A stretch of DNA of 64,000 nucleotides from Eledone cirrhosa (taxonomy: Eukaryota > Mollusca > Cephalopoda > Octopoda > Eledonidae): NCBI GenBank assembly GCA_964016885.1, contig OZ024740.1, positions 4,549,836-4,613,835 on the forward strand, written 5' to 3'. Positions 36,046 to 47,100 of this stretch are shown in pieces; position 1 is the stretch's first letter; each line of letters begins with the position of its first letter. A program made the translations under genes and the position numbers. Under the pieces are notes generated by a model. The model searched no databases. It was not told the DNA's origin and saw only the letters and a program-made list of their open reading frames with translations.

Positions 36046-39000
36046 GTTTCACTAGAAGGAGCAGAGCTGGTTGTGTGGGTTAGAAGGTTTCACTAGAGGG
36101 AGCAGAGCTTGTTGTGTGGGTTAGAAGGTTTCACTAGAGGGACAAGAGCTGGTTGTGTGGGTTGGAAGGTTTCACTAGAGGGAACAGAGCTGGTTGTGTG
36201 GGTTAGAATGTTTCACTAGAAGGAGCAGAGCTGGTTGTGTGGGTTGGAAGGTTTCACTAGAGGGAATAGAGCTGGTTGTGTGGGTTAGAAGGTTTCACTA
36301 GAAGGAACAGAGCTGGTGGTGTGGGCTAGAAGGTTTCACTAGAGGGAGCAGAGCTGGTTGTATGGGTTAGAAGGTTTCACTAGAGGGAGCAGAGCTTGTG
36401 TGGGTTAGAAGGTTCCACTAGAGGGACAAGAGCTGGTTGTGTGGTTTGGAAGGTTTCACTAGAGGGAATAGAGCTGGTTGTGTGGGTTAGAAGGTTTCAC
36501 TAGAGGGAACAGAGCTTGTCGTGTGGCTTAGAAGGTTTCACTAGAGGGATCAGAGCTGGTTGTGTGGGTTAGAAGGTTTCACTAGAGGGAACAGAGCTTG
36601 TTGTGTGGGTTAGAATGTTTCACTAGAGGGAACTGAGCTGGTTGTGTGGGTTAGAAGGTTTCACTAGAAGGAGCAGAGCTGGTTGTGTGGGTTGGAATGT
36701 TTCACTAGAGGGAACAGAGCTGGTTGTGTGGGTTAGAAGGTTTCACTAGAGGGAACAGAGCTGGTTGTGTGGGTTAGAAGGTTTCACTAGAGGGAGCAGA
36801 GCTTGTTGTATGGGTTAGAAGGTTTCACTAGAGGGACAAGAGCTGGTTGTGTGGGTTGGAAGGTTTCACTAGAGGGAATAGAGCTGGTTGTGTGGGTTAG
36901 AAGGTTTCACTAGAAGGAGCAGAGCTGGTTGTGTGGGTTAGAAGGTTTCACTAGAGGGAACATAGCTGGTGGTGTGGGTTAGAAGGTTTCACTAGAGGGA
37001 ACAGAGCTGGTTGTGTCGGTTAGAAGGTTTCACTAGAGGGAGCAGAGCTGGTTGTGTGGGTTGGAAGGTTTCACTAGAGGGAGTAGAGCTGGTTGTGTGG
37101 GTTAGAAGGTTTCACTAGAAGGAACAGAGCTGGTGGTGTGGCTTAGAAGGTTTCACTAGAAGGAGCAGTGCTGGTTGTATGGTTAGAAGTTTTCACTAGA
37201 GGGAATAGAGCTGGTTGTGTGGGTTAGAAGGTTTCACTAGAGGGAGCAGAGCTTGTTGTGTGGGTTAGAAGGTTTCAATAGAGAGAACAGAGGTGGTGGT
37301 GTGGGTTAGAAGGTTTCACTAGAGGGAGCAGAGCTTGTTGTGTGGGTTAGAAGGTTTCACTAGAGGGAACAGAGCTGGTTGTGTGGGTTAGAAGGTTTCA
37401 CCAGAAGGAACAGAGCTGGTTGTGTGGGTTAGAAGGTTTCACTAGAGGGAGCAGAGCTTGTTGTGTGGGTTAGAAGGTTTCAATAGAGAGAACAGAGGTG
37501 GTGGTGTGGGTTAGAAGGTTTCACTAGAGGGAGCAGAGCTTGTTGTGTGGGTTAGAAGGTTTCACTAGAGGGAACAGAGCTGGTTGTGTGGGTTAGAAGG
37601 TTTCACCAGAAGGAACAGAGCTGGTTGTGTGGGTTAGAAGGTTTCACTAGAGGAAACAGTGCCGGTATTGTGGGTTAGAAAGTTTCACTAGAGGGAGCAG
37701 AGCTTGTTGTGTGGGTTAGAAGGTTTCACTAGAGGGAGCAGAGCTTGTTGTGTGGGTTAGAAGGTTTCACTAGAAGGAACAGAGCTTGTTGTGTGGGTTA
37801 GATTGTTTCACTAGAGGGAACAGACCTGGTTGAGTGGGTTAGAAGGTTTCACTAGACGCAACAGAGCTGGTTGTGTGGGTTAGAAGGTTTCACTAGAGGG
37901 AGCAGAGCTTGTTGTGTGGGTTAGAAGGTTTCACTAGAGGGAACAGAGCTGGTTGTGTGGGTTAGAAGGTTTCACCAGAAGGAACAGAGCTGGTTGTGTG
38001 GGTTAGAAGGTTTCACTAGAGGGAACAGTGCCGGTATTGTGGGTTAGAAAGTTTCACTAGAGGGAGCAGAGCTGGTTGTGTGGGTTAGAAGGTTTCACTA
38101 GAGGGAGCAGAGCTTGTTGTGTGGGTTAGAAGGTTTCACTAGAGGGAACAGAGCTTGTTGTGTGGGTTAGATTGTTTCACTAGAGGGAACAGACCTGGTT
38201 GAGTGGGTTAGAAGGTTTCACTAGACGCAACAGAGCTGGTTGTGTGGGTTAGAAGGTTTCACTAGAGGGAGCAGAGCTTGTTGTGTGGGTTCGAAGGTTT
38301 CACTAGAGGGAACAGAGCTGGTTGTGTGGGTTAGAAGGTTTCACTAGAGGGAACAGAGCTGGTTGTGTGGGTTAGAAGGTTTCACTAGAGGGAACAGAGA
38401 TGGTTGTGTGGGTTAGAAGGTTTCACTAGAGGGGGCAGAGCTGGTTGTGTGGGATAGAAGGTTTCACTAGAGGAAATAGAGCTGGTTGTGTAGGTTAGAA
38501 GGTTTCACTAGATGGAGCAGAGCTGGTTGTGTGGGTTAGAAGGTTTCACCAGAGGGAACAGAGCTTATTGTATGGGTTAGAAGGTTTCACTAGACGCAAC
38601 AGAGCTGGTTGTGTGGGTTAGAAGGTTTCACTAGAGGGAACAGAGCTGGTTGTGTGGGTTAGAAGGTTTCAGTAGAGGGAACAGAGCTTGTTGTGTGGGT
38701 TAGAAGGTTTCACTAGAGGGAGCAGAGCTTGTTGTGTGGGTTAGAAGGTTTCACTAGAGGGAACAGAGCTGGTTGTGTGGGTTAGAAGGTTTCACTAGAG
38801 GGAGCAGAGGATGTGGTGTGGGTTAGAAGGTTTCAATAGGGAGAACAGAGCTGGTTGTGTGGGTTAGAAGGTTTCACTAGAGGGAACAGAGCTGGTTGTG
38901 TGGGTTAGAAGGTTTCACTAGAGGGAGCAGAGCTTGTTGTGTGGGTTAGAAGGTTTCACTAGAGGGAACAGAGCTTGTTGTGTGGGTTAGAAGGTTTCAC

Positions 39001-39735
39001 TAGAGGGAACAGAGCTGGTTGTGTGGGTTAGAAGGTTTCAATAGAGAGAACAGAGGTGGTGGTGTGGGTTAGAAGGTTTCTCTAGAGGGAGCAGAGCTTG
39101 TTGTGTGGGTTAGAAGGTTTCACTAGAGGGAACAGAGCTGGTTGTGTGGGTTAGAAGGTTTCACTAGAGGGAGCAGAGCTTGTGGTGTGGGTTAGAAGGT
39201 TTCACTAGAGGGAGCAGAGCTTGTTGTGTGGTTTAGAAAGTTTCACTAGAGCGAGCAGAGCTTGTTGTGTGGGTTAGAAGGTTTCAATAGGGAGAACAGA
39301 GCTGGTTGTGTGGGTTAGAAGGTTTCACTAGAGGGAACAGAGCTGGTTGTGTGGGTTAGTAGGTTTCACTAGAGGGAACAGAGCTGGTTGTGTGGGTTAG
39401 AAGGTTTCACTAGAGGGAGCAGAGCTTGTTGTGTGGGTTAGAAGGTTTCACTAGAGGGAGCAGAGCTTGTTGTGTGGGTTAGAAGGTTTCACTAGAGGGA
39501 GCAGAGCTTGTTGTGTGGGTTCGAAGGTTTCACTAGAGGGAACAGAGCTGGTTGTGTGGGTTAGAAGGTTTCACTAGAGGGAACAGAGCTGGTTGTGTGG
39601 GTTAGAAGGTTTCACTAGAGGGAACAGAGATGGTTGTGTGGGTTAGAAGGTTTCACTAGAGGGGGCAGAGCTGGTTCTGTGGGATAGAAGGTTTCACTAG
39701 AGGGAACAGAGATGGTTGTGTGGGTTAGAAGGTTT
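36046..39735 (+). repeat. Higher-order repeat Y, copy 2, with 205-bp deletion
   Basis: This second tandem copy is almost identical to the first. It has lost five monomers near 39400: GGTTCTGTGGGATAG is at +3,686 (35991 and 39677) instead of +3,891, a difference of exactly 205 bp. The lost block held the TCAGTAGAGGG, AATAGAGAG and TAGGGGGAAC monomers at about 35510-35700 of copy 1. One visible substitution is CTGGTTG (34168) against the same site 3,891 bp on, which also reads CTGG, so most changes are shared; others are scattered singles. Confidence 0.86.
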
Positions 39736-42700
39736 CACTAGAGGGGGCAGAGCTGGTTGCGTGGGTTAGAAGGTTTCACTAGATGGAGCAGAGCTGGTTG
39801 TGTGGGTTAGAAGGTTTCACCAGAGGGAACAGAGCTTATTGTATGGGTTAGAAGGTTTCACTAGAGGGAACAGAGCTGGTTGTGTGGGTTAGAAGGTTTC
39901 ACCAGAAGGAACAGGGCTGGTTGTGTGGGTTAGAAGGTTTCACTAGAGGGAACAGTGCCGGTATTGTGGGTTAGAAAGTTTCACTAGAGGGAGCAGAGCT
40001 TGTTGTGTGGGTTAGAAAGTTTCACTAGAGGGAGCAGAGCTTGTTGTGTGGGTTAGAAGGTTTCACTAGAGGGAACAGAGCTGGTTGTGTGGGTTAGAAG
40101 GTTTCTCCAGAAGGAACAGAGCAGGTTGTGTGGGTTAGAAGGTTTCACTAGAGGGAACAGTGCCGGTATTGTGGCTTAGAAAGTTTCACTAGAGGGAGCA
40201 GAGCTTGTTGTGTGGGTTAGAAGGTTTCACTAGAGGGAGCAGAGCTTGTTGTGTGGGTTAGAAGGTTTCACTAGAGGGAACAGAGCTTGTTGTGTGGGTT
40301 AGATTGTTTCACTAGAGGGAACAGACCTGGTTGAGTGGGTTAGAAGGTTTCACTAGACGCAACAGAGCTGGTTGTGTGGGTTAGAAGGTTTCACTAGAGG
40401 GAGCAGAGCTTGTTGTGTGGGTTAGAAGGTTTCACTAGAGGGAACAGAGCTGGTTGTGTGGGTTAGAAGGTTTCACTAGAGGGAACAGAGATGGTTGTGT
40501 GGGTTAGAAGGTTTCACTAGAGGGGGCAGAGCTGGTTGTGTGGGATAGAAGGTTTCACTAGAGGGAACAGAGATGGATGTGTGGGTTAGAAGGTTTCACT
40601 AGAGGGGGCAGAGCTGGTTGTGTGGGATAGAAGGTTTCACTAGAGGAAATAGAGCTGGTTGTGTGGGTTAGAAGGTTTCACTAGATGGAGCAGAGCTGGT
40701 TGTGTGGGTTAGAAGGTTTCACCAGAGGGAACAGAGCTTATTGTATGGATTAGAAGGTTTCACTAGAGGGAACAGAGCTGGTTGTGTGGGTTAGAAGGTT
40801 TCACTAGAGGGAACAGAGCTGGTTGTGTGGGTTAGAAGGTTTCACTAGAGGGAACAGAGCTGGTTGTGTGGGTTAGAAGGTTTCACTAGAGGGAGCAGAG
40901 CTTGTTGTGTGGGTTAGAAGGTTTCACTAGAGGGAACAGAGCTTGTTGTGTGGGTTAGAAGGTTTCACTAGAGGGAACAGAGCTGGTTGTGTGGGTTAGA
41001 AGGTTTCAATAGAGAGAACAGAGGTGGTGGTGTGGGTTAGAAGGTTTCTCTAGAGGGAGCAGAGCTTGTTGTGTGGGTTAGAAGGTTTCACTAGAGGGAA
41101 CAGAGCTGGTTGTGTGGGTTAGAAGGTTTCACTAGAGGGAGCAGAGCTTGTTGTGTGGGTTAGAAGGTTTCACTAGAGGGAGCAGAGCTTGTTGTGTGGT
41201 TTAGAATGTTTCACTAGAGGGAGCAGAGCTTGTTGTGTGGGTTAGAAGGTTTCAATAGGGAGAACAGAGCTGGTTGTGTGGGTTAGAAGGTTTCACTAGA
41301 GGGAACAGAGCTGGTTGTGTGGGTTAGAAGGTTTCACTAGAGGGAACAGAGCTGGTTGTGTGGGTTAGAAGGTTTCAGTAGAGGGAACAGAGCTTGTTGT
41401 GTGGGTTAGAAGGTTTCAATAGAGAGAACAGAGCTGGTTGTGTGGGTTAGAAGGTTTCACTAGAGGGAACAGAGCTGGTTGTGTGGGTTAGAAGGTTTCA
41501 CTAGAGGGAACAGAGATGGTTGTGTGGGTTAGAAGGTTTCACTAGAGGGAACAGAGATGGATGTGTGGGTTAGAAGGTTTCACTAGAGGGGGCAGAGCTG
41601 GTTGTGTGGGATAGAAGGTTTCACTAGAGGAAATAGAGCTGGTTGTGTGGGTTAGAAGGTTTCACTAGATGGAGCAGAGCTGGTTGTGTGGGTTAGAAGG
41701 TTTCACCAGAGGGAACAGAGCTTATTGTATGGGTTAGAAGGTTTCACTAGAGGGAACAGAGCTGGTTGTGTGGGTTAGAAGGTTTCACTAGAGGGAACAG
41801 AGCTGGTTGTGTGGGTTAGAAGGTTTCAGTAGAGGGAACAGAGCTTGTTGTGTGGGTTAGAAGGTTTCAATAGAGAGAACAGAGCTGGTTGTGTGGGTTA
41901 GAAGGTTTCACTAGAGGGAACAGAGCTGGTTGTGTGGGTTAGAAGGTTTCACTAGAGGGAGCAGAGCTTGTTGTGTGGGTTAGAAGGTTTCACTAGAGGG
42001 AACAGAGCTTGTTGTGTGGGTTAGAAGGTTTCACTAGAGGGAACAGAGCTGGTTGTGTGGGTTAGAAGGTTTCAATAGAGAGAACAGAGGTGGTGGTGTG
42101 GGTTAGAAGGTTTCTCTAGAGGGAGCAGAGCTTGTTGTGTGGGTTAGAAGGTTTCACTAGAGGGAACAGAGCTGGTTGTGTGGGTTAGAAGGTTTCACTA
42201 GAGGGAGCAGAGCTTGTTGTGTGGGTTAGAAGGTTTCACTAGAGGGAGCAGAGCTTGTTGTGTGGTTTAGAATGTTTCACTAGAGGGAGCAGAGCTTGTT
42301 GTGTGGGTTAGAAGGTTTCAATAGGGAGAACAGAGCTGGTTGTGTGGGTTAGAAGGTTTCACTAGAGGGAACAGAGCTGGTTGTGTGGGTTAGAAGGTTT
42401 CACTAGAGGGAACAGAGCTTGTTGTGTGGGTTAGAAGGTTTCAATAGAGAGAACAGAGCTGGTTGTGTGGGTTAGAAGGTTTCACTAGAGGGAACAGAGC
42501 TGGTTGTGGGGGTTAGAAGGTTTCACTAGGGGGAACAGAGCTGGTTGTGTGGGTTAGAAGGTTTCACTAGAGGGAACAGAGTTGGTTGTGTGGGTTAGAA
42601 GGTTTCACTAGAGGGAGCAGAGCTTGTTGTGTGGGTTAGAAGGTTTCACTAGAGGGACAAGAGCTGGTTGTGTGTGTTGGAAGGTTTCACTAGAGGGAAT

Positions 42701-43169
42701 AGAGCTGGTTGTGTGGGTTAGAAGGTTTCACTAGAAGGAGCAGAGCTGGTTGTGTGGGTTGGAAGGTTTCACTAGAGGGAACAGAGCTGGTTGTGTGGGT
42801 TGGAAGGTTTCACTAGAGGGAACAGACCTGGTTGTGTGGGTTAGAAGGTTTCACTAGAGGGAACAGACCTGGTTGTGTGGGTTAGAAGGTTTCACTAGAG
42901 GGAACAGAGATGGTTGTGTGGGTTAGAAGGTTTCACTAGAGGGAACAGAGCTGGTTGTGTGGGTTAGAAGGTTTCAATAGAGGGAACAGAGCTGGTTGTG
43001 TGGGTTAGAAGGTTTCACTAGAGGGAACAGAGCTGGTTGTGTGGCTTAGAAGGTTTCACTAGTGGGAACAGAGATGGTTGTGTGGGTTAGAAGGTTTCAC
43101 TAGAGGAGGCAGAGCTGGTTGTGTGGGATAGAAGGTTTCACTAGAGGGAATAGAGCTGGTTGTGTGGGT

Positions 43170-43280
43170 TAGAAGGTTTCAATAGAGGGAACTGGTTGTG
43201 TTGGTTAGAGGTTTCACTAGAGGGAGCAGAGCTGGTTGTGTGGGTTAGGTTTCACTAGAGGGAACAGCTGGTTGTGTGGG
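43170..43280 (+). repeat. Run of shortened monomers, copy in Z1
   Basis: Four small deletions cluster within about 100 bp: GAACTGG for GAACAGAGCTGG (5 bp lost), TTAGAGG for TTAGAAGG (1 bp), TTAGGTTTC for TTAGAAGGTTTC (3 bp) and GAACAGCTGG for GAACAGAGCTGG (2 bp). Elsewhere such deletions are isolated. Three of the four remove part of a purine repeat (AGAG or AAGG), consistent with slippage. Confidence 0.9.
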
Positions 43281-43900
43281 TTAGAAGGTTTCACTAGATG
43301 GAGCAGAGCTGGTTGTGTGGGTTAGAAGGTTTCACCAGAGGGAACAGAGCTTATTGTATGGGTTAGAAGGTTTCACTGGAGGGAACAGAGCTGGTTGTGT
43401 GGGTTAGAACGTTTCACTAGAGGGAGCAGAGCTGGTTGTGGGGGTTAGAAGGTTTCACTAGGGGGACAGAGCTGGTTGTGTGGGTTAGAAGGTTTCACTA
43501 GAGGGTGCAGAGCTTGTTGTGTGGGTTAGAAGGTTTCACTAGAGGGAACAGAGCTTGTTGTGTGGGTTAGAAGGTTTCACTAGAGGGAACAGAGCTGGTT
43601 GTGTGGGTTAGAAGTTTTCACTAGAGGCAACAGAGCTGGTTGTGTGGGTTAGAAGGTTTCGCTAGAGGGAGCAGAGCTGGTTGTGTGGGTTAGAAGGTTT
43701 CACTAGAGGGAACAGAGCTTGTTGCATAGGTTAGAAGGTTTCACTAGAGGGAACAGAGCTGGTTGTGTGGGTTAGAAGGTTTCACTAGAGGGAACAGAGC
43801 TTGATGTGTGGGTTAGAAGGTTTCACTAGAGGGAACAGAGCTGGTTGTGTGGGTTAGAACGTTTCACTAGAGAGAGCAGAGCTTGTTGTGTGGGTTAGAA

Positions 43901-43927
43901 GGTTTCTATATATAACTAGAGGGAACA
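43901..43927 (+). repeat. AT-rich 8-bp interruption (first of four)
   Basis: The single A of TTTCACTAG is replaced by TATATATAA, giving TTTCTATATATAACTAG and a monomer 8 bp longer than usual. It is the only TA-dinucleotide run in the array. Sister sites start at 44155, 51284 and 51538. The 254-bp spacing within each pair equals 6 monomers plus the 8-bp insertion, so one inserted monomer was copied locally and then both were copied with unit Z. Confidence 0.95.
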
Positions 43928-44154
43928 GAGCTGGTTGTGCGGGTTAGAAGATTTCACTAGAGGGATCAGTGCTGTTTGTGTGGGTTAGAAGGTTTCACTA
44001 AAGGGAACAGAGCTGGTTGTGTGGGTTAGAAGGTTTCACCAGAGGAAACAGATCTGGTTGTGTGGGTTAGAAGGTTTAACTAGAGGGAACAGTGCTGGTA
44101 TTGTGGGTTAGAAAGTTTCACTAGAGGGAGCAGAGCTTGTTGTGTGGGTTAGAA

Positions 44155-44181
44155 GGTTTCTATATATAACTAGATGGAACA
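44155..44181 (+). repeat. AT-rich 8-bp interruption (second of four)
   Basis: Same TATATATAA insertion as at 43901, but followed by TAGATGGAAC instead of TAGAGGGAAC, so the two members of the pair can be told apart. It is followed by GGGATAGAAGATTTC and CAGTGCTGTTTG monomers. Confidence 0.95.
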
Positions 44182-47100
44182 GAGCTGGTTGTGTGGGATA
44201 GAAGATTTCACTAGAGGGAGCAGTGCTGTTTGTGTGGGTTAGAAGGTTTCACTAGAAGGAGCAGTGCTGGTTGTATGGTTAGAAGTTTTCACTAGAGGGA
44301 ATAGAGCTGGTTGTGTGGGTTAGAAGGTTTCACTAGAGGGAGCAGAGCTTGTTGTGTGGGTTAGAAGGTTTCAATAGAGAGAACAGAGGTGGTGGTGTGG
44401 GTTAGAAGGTTTCACTAGAGGGAGCAGAGCTTGTTGTGTGGGTTAGAAGGTTTCACTAGAGGGAACAGAGCTGGTTGTGTGGGTTAGAAGGTTTCACCAG
44501 AAGGAACAGAGCTGGTTGTGTGGGTTAGAAGGTTTCACTAGAGGAAACAGTGCCGGTATTGTGGGTTAGAAAGTTTCACTAGAGGGAGCAGAGCTTGTTG
44601 TGTGGGTTAGAAGGTTTCACTAGAGGGAGCAGAGCTTGTTGTGTGGGTTAGAAGGTTTCACTAGAAGGAACAGAGCTTGTTGTGTGGGTTAGATTGTTTC
44701 ACTAGAGGGAACAGACCTGGTTGAGTGGGTTAGAAGGTTTCACTAGACGCAACAGAGCTGGTTGTGTGGGTTAGAAGGTTTCACTAGAGGGAGCAGAGCT
44801 TGTTGTGTGGGTTAGAAGGTTTCACTAGAGGGAACAGAGCTGGTTGTGTGGGTTAGAAGGTTTCACCAGAAGGAACAGAGCTGGTTGTGTGGGTTAGAAG
44901 GTTTCACTAGAGGGAACAGTGCCGGTATTGTGGGTTAGAAAGTTTCACTAGAGGGAGCAGAGCTTGTTGTGTGGGTTAGAAGGTTTCACTAGAGGGAGCA
45001 GAGCTTGTTGTGTGGGTTAGAAGGTTTCACTAGAGGGAACAGAGCTTGTTGTGTGGGTTAGATTGTTTCACTAGAGGGAACAGACCTGGTTGAGTGGGTT
45101 AGAAGGTTTCACTAGACGCAACAGAGCTGGTTGTGTGGGTTAGAAGGTTTCACTAGAGGGAGCAGAGCTTGTTGTGTGGGTTCGAAGGTTTCACTAGAGG
45201 GAACAGAGCTGGTTGTGTGGGTTAGAAGGTTTCACTAGAGGGAACAGAGCTGGTTGTGTGGGTTAGAAGGTTTCACTAGAGGGAACAGAGATGGTTGTGT
45301 GGGTTAGAAGGTTTCACTAGAGGGGGCAGAGCTGGTTGTGTGGGATAGAAGGTTTCACTAGAGGAAATAGAGCTGGTTGTGTAGGTTAGAAGGTTTCACT
45401 AGATGGAGCAGAGCTGGTTGTGTGGGTTAGAAGGTTTCACCAGAGGGAACAGAGCTTATTGTATGGGTTAGAAGGTTTCACTAGACGCAACAGAGCTGGT
45501 TGTGTGGGTTAGAAGGTTTCACTAGAGGGAACAGAGCTGGTTGTGTGGGTTAGAAGGTTTCAGTAGAGGGAACAGAGCTTGTTGTGTGGGTTAGAAGGTT
45601 TCACTAGAGGGAGCAGAGCTTGTTGTGTGGGTTAGAAGGTTTCACTAGAGGGAACAGAGCTGGTTGTGTGGGTTAGAAGGTTTCACTAGAGGGAGCAGAG
45701 GATGTGGTGTGGGTTAGAAGGTTTCACTAGAGGGAGCAGAGCTTGTTGTGTGGTTTAGAAAGTTTCACTAGAGGGAGCAGAGCTTGTTGTGTGGGTTAGA
45801 AGGTTTCAATAGGGAGAACAGAGCTGGTTGTGTGGGTTAGAAGGTTTCACTAGAGGGAACAGAGCTGGTTGTGTGGGTTAGAAGGTTTCACTAGAGGGAG
45901 CAGAGCTTGTTGTGTGGGTTAGAAGGTTTCACTAGAGGGAACAGAGCTTGTTGTGTGGGTTAGAAGGTTTCACTAGAGGGAACAGAGCTGGTTGTGTGGG
46001 TTAGAAGGTTTCAATAGAGAGAACAGAGGTGGTGGTGTGGGTTAGAAGGTTTCTCTAGAGGGAGCAGAGCTTGTTGTGTGGGTTAGAAGGTTTCACTAGA
46101 GGGAACAGAGCTGGTTGTGTGGGTTAGAAGGTTTCACTAGAGGGAGCAGAGCTTGTGGTGTGGGTTAGAAGGTTTCACTAGAGGGAGCAGAGCTTGTTGT
46201 GTGGTTTAGAAAGTTTCACTAGAGCGAGCAGAGCTGGTTGTGTGGGTTAGAAGGTTTCACTAGAGGGAACAGAGCTGGTTGTGTGGGTTAGAAGGTTTCA
46301 ATAGGGAGAACAGAGCTGGTTGTGTGGGTTAGAAGGTTTCACTAGAGGGAACAGAGCTGGTTGTGTGGGTTAGTAGGTTTCACTAGAGGGAACAGAGCTG
46401 GTTGTGTGGGTTAGAAGGTTTCAGTAGAGGGAACAGAGCTTGTTGTGTGGGTTAGAAGGTTTCAATAGAGAGAACAGAGCTGGTTGTGTGGGTTAGAAGG
46501 TTTCACTAGAGGGAACAGAGCTGGTTGTGGGGGTTAGAAGGTTTCACTAGGGGGAACAGAGCTGGTTGTGTGGGTTAGAAGGTTTCACTAGAGGGAACAG
46601 AGCTGGTTGTGTGGGTTAGAAGGTTTCACTAGAGGGAGCAGAGCTTGTTGTGTGGGTTAGAAGGTTTCACTAGAGGGAGCAGAGCTTGTTGTGTGGGTTA
46701 GAAGGTTTCACTAGAGGGAGCAGAGCTTGTTGTGTGGGTTCGAAGGTTTCACTAGAGGGAACAGAGCTGGTTGTGTGGGTTAGAAGGTTTCACTAGAGGG
46801 AACAGAGCTGGTTGTGTGGGTTAGAAGGTTTCACTAGAGGGAACAGAGATGGTTGTGTGGGTTAGAAGGTTTCACTAGAGGGGGCAGAGCTGGTTCTGTG
46901 GGATAGAAGGTTTCACTAGAGGGAACAGAGATGGTTGTGTGGGTTAGAAGGTTTCACTAGAGGGGGCAGAGCTGGTTGTGTGGGATAGAAGGTTTCACTA
47001 GAGGAAATAGAGCTGGTTGCGTGGGTTAGAAGGTTTCACTAGATGGAGCAGAGCTGGTTGTGTGGGTTAGAAGGTTTCACCAGAGGGAACAGAGCTTATT

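Larger units (their letters stand above)
37143..44238 (+). repeat. Higher-order repeat Z, copy 1 (7,096 bp)
   Basis: This is the left copy of a 7.1-7.4 kb unit made of the right part of Y plus about 4.5 kb of further monomers. It aligns with 44239 onward at +7,096 (TTGTATGGTTAG at 37175 and 44271), +6,891 (GAGGATGTGG at 38807 and 45698), +7,219 (CTGTGGGATAG at 39677 and 46896), +7,260 (GCAGGTTG at 40121 and 47381) and +7,383 (the TATATATAA interruption at 43901 and 51284). GATGGATGTG monomers lie at 40572 and 41556, exactly 24 monomers apart. The right end carries the two interruption types described separately. Confidence 0.86.

Noticed and set aside
43901..43927. TATATATAA as a TATA-box promoter
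   Set aside because: It is a slippage-type insertion inside a satellite monomer, with no gene or other core-promoter context downstream, and its four copies are explained by duplication.
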